13,998 nt of DNA from Actinomycetota bacterium (GTDB lineage: Bacteria > Actinomycetota > Acidimicrobiia > Acidimicrobiales > Acidimicrobiaceae). The notes under the pieces were generated by a model. That model was not told the origin of the DNA and made no database searches. It saw nothing but the letters and a program-made list of their open reading frames with translations. The first letter of the stretch is position 1. Every line of letters begins with the position of its first letter. Shown one piece after another: positions 8,217 to 13,998 of this stretch. A program made the translations under genes and the position numbers. Location of the stretch: NCBI GenBank assembly GCA_027318945.1, contig DAHVOF010000083.1:1-13998 (forward strand). The letters are read 5' to 3'.

Positions 8217-9623
8217 TTATTCCGTCACGCCGACATTGCGATCACGGGCGACTGCATCGCGAACCGCTGCGGCGACGGCGGGAACCAGATCTGGATTAAA
8301 AACGCTCGGAATGATGTAGCTCGAGTTGAGCTCGTCCGGAGCAACTACGTCCGCCAGGGCCCGGGCTGCAGCCGACTCGAGCTCGGTGGTCACTGAATGT
8401 GCTCCGGCGTCAAGAAGGCCCCGGAACACTCCCGGAAAGACCAATACGTTATTAATTTGATTTGGCTCATCGCTACGGCCAGTAGCTACTATTGCCGCGT
8501 GCATGCGCGCTTCCGCTGGGTCCACTTCGGGATTAGGGTTTGCCAATGCGAAGACTACTGCATCCTTTGCCATCTTCGCGATATCGGCTCCAGTGAGCAG
8601 TCCTGCGGTACTCACTCCGATGAACACGTCAGCCCCGGCCAGAGCCTCAGATAGCGAGCCATCGAAGCCAGCTTGATTCGTGTTCCGGGCCAGCCAGGCT
8701 CGGTCTCCTTCAAGCCCAGGCACCTTCTGGTGCAGAGCACCTTTGGAGCTGTAGGCGACAATCTCCTTTGCTCCGCTGGCAAGCAACAAGCGGATAATTG
8801 CGGTTCCCGCGGCGCCAACCCCAGACACCACAATCCGGATATCTTCAATACGTTTGTCGACTACCCGCAAAGCATTGGTAAGAGCCGCCAGAACCACGAT
8901 GGCTGTGCCGTGCTGGTCATCATGGAATACTGGAATATCCAATAGAGAGCGCAGACGCCTTTCGATTTCGAAACAACGCGGCGCCGCTATATCTTCAAGG
9001 TTGATACCCCCGTAAACTGGGGCGATAGCCTGAACTATCCGAACTATCTCATCGCTATCCTGCGTGTCGAGACACACCGGCCACGCGTCAACCCCGGCGA
9101 AGCGCTTGAAAAGTGCCGCTTTGCCTTCCATAACGGGAAGCGCCGCCGCGGGCCCAATATTGCCGAGGCCAAGCACAGCGGAGCCGTCGGTGACCACCGC
9201 CACGGTATTGCGCTTGATGGTCAAGCGTCTGACATCTTCAGGAGTGGCGGCTATCGCCTCGCAGATGCGCGCGACCCCTGGGGTGTAGGCACGGGACAAG
9301 TCGTCGCGATTCTTGAGCGGCACCTTTGACTCGACACTCAGCTTTCCACCAAGATGCAGAAGAAAGGTTCGGTCGCTCACCTTCCTGACTTCAACGCCGT
9401 CTAAAGCTGCCACACTTTCGCTGATCCTGCGCACGTGATCTTCGTCTGTGGCGTTGCAGCTTACGTCCACCACCATGCGATCAGGATGCGACTCGACGAC
9501 ATCGAGCGCAGTCAAAACCGCGCCCGCGGAATTCACGGCGACTGCGAGCTGGCCTGTAGCATTGATCGATGTCGGCAATTCAGCTCGAATGGTTATTCCG
9601 TAGCCCGGACTGGGCAGCGTCAT
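8217..9623 (-). CDS. ACT-domain malic enzyme (malate dehydrogenase, decarboxylating)
   Basis: This 468-residue cytoplasmic enzyme would convert malate to pyruvate and CO2 with NAD(P)+. An N-terminal ACT regulatory domain (about 8-90) probably binds a small effector, as in other actinobacterial malic enzymes of this size. The catalytic part has Tyr113 in SRAYTPGVA, Lys168 in MEGKAALF, metal ligands at Glu210/Asp211 (NLED) and Asp235/Asp236 (FHDDQHGT), and a dinucleotide-binding GVGAAG at 268-273. NAD and NADP preference cannot be told from these motifs. The ATG at 9623 has a strong ribosome binding site (AAAGGAGG, 5 nt upstream), which settles the start. It is divergent from the lipoprotein gene, sharing about 300 nt of upstream DNA with it, and lies upstream of the DivIVA-domain gene on the same strand, 227 nt from that gene's ATG. 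Confidence 0.95.
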   Translation of the reverse strand: MTLPSPGYGITIRAELPTSINATGQLAVAVNSAGAVLTALDVVESHPDRMVVDVSCNATDEDHVRRISESVAALDGVEVRKVSDRTFLLHLGGKLSVESKVPLKNRDDLSRAYTPGVARICEAIAATPEDVRRLTIKRNTVAVVTDGSAVLGLGNIGPAAALPVMEGKAALFKRFAGVDAWPVCLDTQDSDEIVRIVQAIAPVYGGINLEDIAAPRCFEIERRLRSLLDIPVFHDDQHGTAIVVLAALTNALRVVDKRIEDIRIVVSGVGAAGTAIIRLLLASGAKEIVAYSSKGALHQKVPGLEGDRAWLARNTNQAGFDGSLSEALAGADVFIGVSTAGLLTGADIAKMAKDAVVFALANPNPEVDPAEARMHAAIVATGRSDEPNQINNVLVFPGVFRGLLDAGAHSVTTELESAAARALADVVAPDELNSSYIIPSVFNPDLVPAVAAAVRDAVARDRNVGVTE

Positions 9624-9627
9624 AGGC

Positions 9628-9635
9628 CCTCCTTT
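9628..9635 (-). promoter_or_regulatory. Strong ribosome binding site of the malic enzyme
   Basis: AAAGGAGG on the minus strand ends 4 bases before the ATG at 9623. It is the only near-perfect Shine-Dalgarno sequence found in this window and fixes the start of the malic enzyme. Confidence 0.85.
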
Positions 9636-9720
9636 GAAACTTCTTTCATCTTAGTGGACCTTGTTCCTCCGTTTTAGGCAGGGAGCGAGGTCAGTATTCA
9701 AAGTTGGGACTACCTGCGGC

Positions 9721-9840
9721 ACGCGGAACTCCGCCGAATGGCTGGGGTCACGGCCACAAGTGGGTGAATTGCCCGCGATCTAAACTCCGGCAAAGCGATC
9801 GCTCAGTAACCTTCTCCGTGAGCGGCGTAGGTTGACTTGA
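9721..9840 (+). promoter_or_regulatory. Candidate c-di-AMP riboswitch (ydaO/yuaA class)
   Basis: The plus-strand sequence shows, in the right order, conserved pieces of the ydaO/yuaA aptamer as I remember it: GCCGAAT, a short hairpin (TGGC...GCCA), GGGTGAAT (9762-9769), a 6-bp stem GCGATC/GATCGC (9775-9780 with 9797-9802), CAGTAACC, CTCCGTGAG and GGCG. The outer P1 stem pairs AACTCCGCC (9727-9735) with GGCGTAGGTT (9824-9833), with one mismatch and one bulge. The lipoprotein start is about 90 nt downstream. In actinobacteria this class often precedes genes for secreted cell-wall proteins, which fits. The usual GGAACC segment is not obvious and no terminator is seen after the aptamer, so the call is tentative. 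Confidence 0.5.
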
Positions 9841-9865
9841 CTACCTCGTCGTCGCGAATAACAAT
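9837..9865 (+). promoter_or_regulatory. Candidate promoter in front of the lipoprotein gene
   Basis: TTGACT (9837-9842) and AACAAT (9860-9865) are 17 bases apart. A second overlapping TTGACT begins at 9832. Transcription would start near 9872, about 50 nt before the lipoprotein ATG. If used, this promoter would bypass the riboswitch candidate just upstream, so the two calls compete unless there are two promoters. Confidence 0.35.
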
Positions 9866-9923
9866 GGATTGACCAAGTCTCGATTTGAATCGATGGAAAT
9901 CTTGTGCGGCGAGAACATTGAAG

Positions 9924-10451
9924 ATGTGGAAAAAAAGAAAACTTTGGCTTCTCGCGGTGCTGACTTTGGCACTCAGCGGATGCGGCTCTGCAGTCTCATC
10001 TTCGATTGATGCATCATCTCCAGCTTATGCGCCCCCCTCCACGGCACCAAATAACAACGTCATCCCCAGCTTGTCCGTCATCAAGACTAGATACGGAAAG
10101 GTCCTCGGCTCACAGTCCGGATATGCCTACTATATCTTCAGGCTGGACACGCCGACAATATCGAACTGTGACGCCTCATGTGCAGCCGTTTGGCCGCCCG
10201 TGATAGGAGCATCGCATTTGATCACTGGCAATGTCAAGAGATCTTTGGTTGGTTCCATAATCACGTCTAACGGCGCCAAGCAACTTACTTACGACGGCCA
10301 TCCCTTGTATAGCTTTGCCGGAGACAGAGCTCCCCGAAGCACTACCGGACAGGGCCTGTACTCATTCGGGGCGTATTGGTACTTGATAGCGCCAAATGGC
10401 CACGTGATAACCACGACCGCAAAGGCTTCGAGTTCGTCGACAGGCGCCTAG
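9924..10451 (+). CDS. Secreted lipoprotein with Lipoprotein_15 (COG4315-like) repeats
   Basis: This 175-residue protein starts with a basic end (MWKKRK), a hydrophobic stretch and the lipobox LSGC, so Cys20 would be lipidated after signal peptidase II cleavage. A Ser/Pro/Asn-rich linker (21-50) follows. Two copies of the 'secreted repeat of unknown function' then appear: about 58-95 (YGKVLGSQSGYAYYIF..D, then C-x3-CAAVWPP) and about 118-160 (QLTYDGHPLYSFAGD, TGQG, YWYLIAPNG). Cys82 and Cys86 could bind metal or form a disulfide; this is not known. A TTG at 9885 would add 13 residues before the signal peptide, so the ATG at 9924 is preferred although its ribosome binding site is weak. The function of the family is not established. 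The possible riboswitch upstream hints at envelope-stress control. Confidence 0.87.
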   Translation: MWKKRKLWLLAVLTLALSGCGSAVSSSIDASSPAYAPPSTAPNNNVIPSLSVIKTRYGKVLGSQSGYAYYIFRLDTPTISNCDASCAAVWPPVIGASHLITGNVKRSLVGSIITSNGAKQLTYDGHPLYSFAGDRAPRSTTGQGLYSFGAYWYLIAPNGHVITTTAKASSSSTGA

Positions 10452-10747
10452 CTTCAATTCGTCGGTCTGGGCGATATGACCGGGACGAGTAGCAATCGAG
10501 CGCAAAGAACATTTCAGATGAATTCGCCTTCCATAGCCGTGAACCGATGCTGAAAGTTCTCACGCGCACAGCATGTGAGCGCCTGGAAATGATTACGGGC
10601 ACGCCGGCACCCAACCTCGTCTCAGTCACGTGCAACTTCGCCCGGTGCTGCCCAAGCGCCTGCACCGCGACGATCCGCTCCTTAATGTCTAGCGAACGAT
10701 TCCAGCGCGCCACAAGTGCCATTGATTAGATCGGAAACCACCTAGAT
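10452..10747. other. Intergenic stretch without a convincing gene
   Basis: Between the lipoprotein stop and the end of the LCP gene, reading frames exist on both strands (for example 10547-10729 plus, 10342-10722 minus), but they show no family motif. The longer minus-strand frame overlaps the lipoprotein 3' end. The region is somewhat GC-richer and could hold a decayed gene. A weak hairpin with no T-run (CGGTC...GACCG, about 10463-10482) follows the lipoprotein stop. It is not a convincing terminator. Confidence 0.5.
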
Positions 10748-11893
10748 TCAGCAGACCGTCGGGTCGAAGCTGGGTCTGCTCCGATTTTGGACTATCGAGC
10801 CTCCTCCGCCAGGTGGTGGAGGAGGGGCTGGAATGCTTATGGCACTAGTGGATGTGGTGGACGCAATCGAATTCGAGGGCGAAGAAACGGAACTCGTGTT
10901 CGAAGAAGCGGCAGATCCGAAGGCTAGAAATTGAGAGATCACCTTGGCATCGAGGCTCTGAACCGGGAAAAGAACATCACCATAGGAACCATAGTTATTT
11001 ATTATCTGCGTAGGCAGGGTCACGGCATCGAGATTCTGACTCGAGAAAGATCGAAAAGTGAATGCCAGATGAACAAGGCTTGCAAGACTTAGACCGCTGT
11101 TGATGGTCACGTCATGAACAGCGGTACCGATGAACGAGTTCAGCGCTAGGGGGTTGCCCAGAACATCCGACTTGGCCTTGGCTATCATCGCTCTTATGAC
11201 AGCGTGCTGCCTGTGAATTCTGCCAAATCCGCTAGTGGGATCGTACTGCCATTTTCCATTCTTGTAGTAGTAGAAGTATCGGCTGCGCGCCAGAGCCAAC
11301 GCTTGGCTCCCATTCAATAGCTGGCAGCCTGAATTCTGGTTGAGTCCCGACTTTGGATCCTTTGAGGGGTACGGGAAATAGACATTTACTCCCCCGAGCG
11401 CTTGGACCAGGTTCTCGAGCCCGTTGAAGTTGATACCCACAAATGCGTTGATCGGTATGTGAAAATTATCCTGGATCGTCTTTACGAGGGCGCTGGGACC
11501 GTAGTTGAGGGCATCGCTAATCTTGTTGGAACCAGAAGTACCGGCAATATGCACAAAGGTGTCGTATGGTATGGAAAGAAGTGCGACTTTCCCACTCGAA
11601 GGTGAAACCCTAACGATCATCGTGGCATCGCTGCGTGATCCGCCTGCAACAGTCGTGTTTCCATACTTTTTCTGCTGAGCCGCCGTAAGCCCGGACCTAG
11701 AGTCGGTCCCGGCGACGAGAACGTCAAAAGGCGCGCCCGACGAAGCCACCGCCACACCCGTATGCTTGAGTTTGGGTATCTGGCTGTAGCGATAATTGGC
11801 GTAGGCGTACGCGCCGCCTGAAACCAACGCCGCAAATACGACGACGACAACTCCTAGCCTTAGAACACGTTTTGTGGTTTTGCTAGCGCGCAT
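10748..11893 (-). CDS. LCP (LytR-CpsA-Psr) family cell-wall glycopolymer ligase, divergent active site
   Basis: This 381-residue protein has a short cytoplasmic basic end, one membrane anchor (about 10-32) and an extracytoplasmic LCP domain (about 54-245). Family motifs are AGTDSRSG (Asp64, Arg66), SRSDATMIV (Arg87, Asp89), KVALLSIPYDT, ISDALNYG, GVNVYF, and LNGSQALALARSR (Arg203, Arg205) followed by GRIHRQ (Arg225, Arg228, Gln229). LCP proteins move polymers from a polyprenyl-phosphate carrier to peptidoglycan. Two usual residues differ: the Arg of the SIPRD motif is Tyr110, and the Asp expected before GRI is Gly222. A Ser/Thr-rich tail then PPPPPGGGG ends the chain at Cys381. No strong ribosome binding site precedes the ATG. 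It is divergent from the L,D-transpeptidase gene, 774 nt away. Confidence 0.9.
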   Translation of the reverse strand: MRASKTTKRVLRLGVVVVVFAALVSGGAYAYANYRYSQIPKLKHTGVAVASSGAPFDVLVAGTDSRSGLTAAQQKKYGNTTVAGGSRSDATMIVRVSPSSGKVALLSIPYDTFVHIAGTSGSNKISDALNYGPSALVKTIQDNFHIPINAFVGINFNGLENLVQALGGVNVYFPYPSKDPKSGLNQNSGCQLLNGSQALALARSRYFYYYKNGKWQYDPTSGFGRIHRQHAVIRAMIAKAKSDVLGNPLALNSFIGTAVHDVTINSGLSLASLVHLAFTFRSFSSQNLDAVTLPTQIINNYGSYGDVLFPVQSLDAKVISQFLAFGSAASSNTSSVSSPSNSIASTTSTSAISIPAPPPPPGGGGSIVQNRSRPSFDPTVC

Positions 11894-12428
11894 GTTTCAG
11901 AACAAAGTCCTTCCCCACTTGCGTCGGATAACAGGCATGAAGATACCAGCTTGGCCCAAGGCATTCAGAGCGGGGGCTTACGTCGATGGATTCCGCGACT
12001 GTTTGGATGCGTGCACGCACACCGTAAAGGCATTTACGCCAACCGGCTATCCGGAAAGACTTACCTGGTAGAAGACAATAAATGAAGAATACTTCAGCGA
12101 TCGCGCGAACCCCAGTTCCGTCGATCCGCCGTCGGGCAGAAGAATTAGAGGTTGGTAAGAGACCGACATCCGCTCCTTCACATAGTCCGCTCCGTTACAC
12201 AGGAAAATTCCCCAAGACAGAAATAATTATGGGAAAGCGCCGTGATCTCCCAACACCTCGGGACCTTTTTTGTGGCTTGATCCATTACGTCGAAAGTCGC
12301 TCGTATCGTTCTTGGAGGCATGGCCAAGTGGTGGGCGTAGCTATCCGACAGGCAAAATGGGACCGCGGCAAATGAGCAACGTCCGGCCATGGCGCCTTGG
12401 CGTTCCAAAAAGATATTTGTACTAATTA

Positions 12429-12513
12429 CCCGGGGGCTGGCAAGTTAACCAAGCACGATTGGACTATCGGCAAAGGGGTTGTGCCGGTTCGGCTCGCCCC
12501 AATGAGTTCCGGG
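12429..12513 (+). other. Possible structured RNA upstream of the L,D-transpeptidase
   Basis: A closing stem CCCGG/CCGGG (12429-12433 with 12509-12513) encloses two hairpins: CCAA-GCACGA-TTGG (12449-12462) and a nested GGGG...CCCC (12475-12478 with 12497-12500) around GCCG-GTT-CGGC. This would make a three-way junction about 155 nt before the transpeptidase start. It matches no riboswitch class I recognise, and short GC stems can arise by chance. Confidence 0.25.
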
Positions 12514-12621
12514 CAAGGATACACGGAGAATAACGGCGACGCTGGCAAGCGCATGACGGATCCTCGAAAGTTGTCAGACTCGCGGCCAATAGGCGACGAC
12601 AAATTCAAGTGCTTTCGGAAT

Positions 12622-12627
12622 TACAAT
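12622..12627 (+). promoter_or_regulatory. Candidate -10 box of the L,D-transpeptidase
   Basis: TACAAT matches the consensus at five of six positions and would place the transcription start near 12634, some 34 nt before the ATG. No good -35 box lies at the usual distance, so the evidence is the single hexamer and its position. Confidence 0.3.
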
Positions 12628-12667
12628 TGGGTGTTTCATTTTTTGAAAGGTGCATCCATCTGAGTTC

Positions 12668-13867
12668 ATGCTGCGTCGAGTCGAGAAAAAGCCATTGAGA
12701 ACAGGTTCGCGCCATCTACGAAGAACGAGTCTTTACCGGCGTCGCCGAATCGCCGTTCTATCGGCGCTTTGCTTTTTGACACTTCTAATAGTTCTCGTAT
12801 CTGAAGGAACATTTGCGTCGCCCACTGTGAGATCCGGTGCTTATGACCATTCGCACGTAAACTCCTCTCTGGCAGCCAGGCCCCTATTTCGAGTGGTTTC
12901 GGCGAGCTATTCGGAACCATCGCCTGACAACCTTGGAATGGACGATATTTCGGTTCGCTTTTCAGCTCCACTTGCCAATGGCGATCGAAATCCGATCCTG
13001 GAGCCTTCGCTACCGGGCAAATGGGTCAGAAGCGATGGCACTGTGATTACTTTCCATCCAGTACCCGGATATGTTGCGACAGCTGCGGAGAAAGTAGTTG
13101 TTCCTGCTGGAATTCGGTCAAAGAACAGCGGTGACCTTAAAACTCCCGTGGAGTATTCCTTGCCGTCGGTGAACCCCGAAGTCTTACGAATGCAGGAAGT
13201 TCTTGCAGATTTAAAATACCTTCCGGTTCAGTTCAAAAGTTCCCTGCGACGCCAACAAGTTTTTGGCAATACATCTGAGATTGCTTCATTCACGCAACCG
13301 CCTTCAGGGACATTTGCCTGGAGGTGGCCGGATACACCGCAAACTCTTAAGAATCTCGGGCACCCGGGCAACTATGGCGTAGTCACCCAAGGTGCAGTAA
13401 TGGCGTTCGAGCGAACGCATCGAATGATCGTAAACAGAGTGCTCAGCTCAGGACTGGTAAAGGCCCTCGCCGGCGCAAGACTTGCCCACTCTGTTGATCC
13501 TGATCCCTATGGCTACGTTCAAGTAAGCGAAGCGCGCCCTGAAATCCTGACGGTGTTTCAAGACGGATCTCCGGCATTTCGCTCTCTGGCTAACACTGGA
13601 ATCGACAATTCAACTCCGATTGGAACTTGGCCTATCTATCTCCGTCTTTCAAGTCAGACCCTGAAAGGAACCTATCCAAACGGCATCGCGTATGACATAC
13701 CCGGTGTTCGTTACCTCAACTACTTTGACGGCAACTTTGCCGTCCACGCCTTCAGCCGATCGTCGTATGGATTTCCACAAAGTGCCGGTTGCGTAGAACT
13801 GCCCCTAAATGCAGCCGCCAAAGTGTGGAAATATGTTCACTACGGCACGCTCGTCACCGTCACTTAG
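12668..13867 (+). CDS. L,D-transpeptidase (YkuD domain) with peptidoglycan-binding-like region
   Basis: The protein has 399 residues from ATG 12668. A GTG at 12650 would add six; neither has a good ribosome binding site, and ATG is chosen as the commoner codon. A strongly basic N-terminus precedes one membrane anchor (about 27-46), giving a periplasm-side body. Residues 74-165 look like an Ig/Big_5-type domain (ISVRFSAPLANG, GKWVRSDGTVITFHPV). About 170-268 resembles a peptidoglycan-binding domain (LRMQEVLADLKYLP, then GAVMAFERTHRM). The C-terminal YkuD domain (285-399) has STPIGTWPI, His360 (AVHAF) and the nucleophile Cys375 in SAGCVELP. Such enzymes make 3-3 peptide cross-links or attach proteins to peptidoglycan. 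The usual SHGC is SAGC here. It is divergent from the LCP gene, and both act on the cell wall. Confidence 0.92.
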   Translation: MLRRVEKKPLRTGSRHLRRTSLYRRRRIAVLSALCFLTLLIVLVSEGTFASPTVRSGAYDHSHVNSSLAARPLFRVVSASYSEPSPDNLGMDDISVRFSAPLANGDRNPILEPSLPGKWVRSDGTVITFHPVPGYVATAAEKVVVPAGIRSKNSGDLKTPVEYSLPSVNPEVLRMQEVLADLKYLPVQFKSSLRRQQVFGNTSEIASFTQPPSGTFAWRWPDTPQTLKNLGHPGNYGVVTQGAVMAFERTHRMIVNRVLSSGLVKALAGARLAHSVDPDPYGYVQVSEARPEILTVFQDGSPAFRSLANTGIDNSTPIGTWPIYLRLSSQTLKGTYPNGIAYDIPGVRYLNYFDGNFAVHAFSRSSYGFPQSAGCVELPLNAAAKVWKYVHYGTLVTVT

Positions 13868-13920
13868 CGCAATGCCAAAGTGCGATTCATGCGAAAGACC
13901 TTACGGTAATTGTTGAGGTC

Positions 13921-13998
13921 ATGGTCCTATGGCGACGAATTGCGTTCGATTTAAAGCCCAACCAACAGGCCGCCAAGCGTTTTTCAACCGACCAGGGA
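13921..13998 (+). CDS. Possible 5' end of a gene, TnpB-like in part, cut by window edge
   Basis: From ATG 13921 a frame is open to the edge (26 codons: MVLWRRIAFDLKPNQQAAKR, then FSTDQG). The pattern F-x-L-x-P-N followed by Gln and a later Gly resembles the N-terminus of IS200/IS605-type TnpB proteins. A GAGG lies 3 bases before the ATG, which is too close. The overlapping frame from ATG 13930 (starting MATNCVRFKAQPTGRQAF) also has a TnpB-like FKAxPTxxQ, so either frame, or a frameshifted copy, is possible. With so few residues the call is only a hint. Confidence 0.25.
   Translation, partial: MVLWRRIAFDLKPNQQAAKRFSTDQG

Larger units (their letters stand above)
11894..12667. other. Long gap between divergent LCP and L,D-transpeptidase genes
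   Basis: About 0.77 kb separates the two start codons. Short open frames on the plus strand (12082-12375, 12397-12663) have no recognisable domain, signal peptide or ribosome binding site and look like chance frames. The stretch should hold both promoters, and it contains a foldable segment at 12429-12513. A TCCC...GGGA hairpin followed by CCTTTTTT near 12248-12271 is too short to call a terminator. A Leu/Ser-tRNA-like beginning near 12315 does not continue into a tRNA. Confidence 0.5.

Noticed and set aside
9624..9650. Nine-codon leader frame (MKEVSKEGL) on the minus strand whose stop overlaps the malic enzyme start
   Set aside because: No ribosome binding site at a workable distance, and it simply includes the malic enzyme's own Shine-Dalgarno; a chance frame is more likely.
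10342..10722. 126-codon minus-strand frame next to the LCP gene
   Set aside because: It overlaps the well-supported lipoprotein gene on the other strand, has many Arg/Ser residues typical of an antisense frame, and shows no recognisable motif.
12310..12410. Resemblance to a Leu/Ser tRNA start (GGAGGCATGGCCAAGTGG) and to a c-di-GMP riboswitch (ACAGGCAAA)
   Set aside because: No anticodon arm or T-arm follows for a tRNA, and the GACGCAAAGC core of the c-di-GMP-I class is missing.
12397..12663. 88-codon plus-strand frame before the L,D-transpeptidase
   Set aside because: No ribosome binding site, domain or signal peptide; it overlaps the transpeptidase's GTG alternative start and the structured segment.

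Overview
The window looks like the chromosome of a medium-GC member of the Actinomycetota. The deep-branching Acidimicrobiia are a guess, not a demonstrated placement. Supporting signs are a pSAM2/RepSA-type replication initiator, a UPF0182 membrane protein, a DivIVA-domain coiled-coil protein, an LCP ligase, an ACT-domain malic enzyme and a CCA-encoding initiator tRNA. No rRNA, CRISPR array or intact insertion sequence is visible.

Left end (1-2521): one end of an integrated element of the AICE type (actinobacterial integrative and conjugative element). It carries a rolling-circle initiator cut by the window edge, an overlapping excisionase-like HTH protein, and a convergent tyrosine integrase. 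The integrase start faces the 3' end of a tRNA-fMet gene (2522-2598, minus strand), which is the likely attachment site. A hairpin plus T-run just past the tRNA, and a tandem 11-bp repeat in front of an apparently leaderless integrase start, look like the element's junction regulation. The transfer genes and the second att copy would lie to the left of the window.

Centre (2655-9623, all minus strand): a UPF0182 protein with seven predicted membrane segments lies 10 nt downstream of a 778-residue protein. That protein joins an N-terminal DivIVA domain to a long acidic coiled-coil region and ends in a Cys/His motif resembling the C-terminus of phage MuF/SPP1 gp7 head proteins. This fusion is the most unusual object here. 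Upstream of the pair, and separated from it by about 180 nt with palindromic elements, is an ACT-domain malic enzyme.

Right part (9624-13998): divergent from the malic enzyme is a secreted Lipoprotein_15-type lipoprotein. A candidate c-di-AMP (ydaO/yuaA) riboswitch precedes it. Next come a minus-strand LCP-family protein with altered active-site motifs, a roughly 0.75-kb gap that holds no convincing gene but some RNA-like structure, and a plus-strand L,D-transpeptidase. The last 78 bases may be the start of another gene, possibly a TnpB-type transposase.

Taken together, the host genes lean to the cell envelope: DivIVA-type polar scaffold, LCP ligase, L,D-transpeptidase, lipoprotein and possible c-di-AMP control. 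This grouping is an inference from gene content, not from shared operons.
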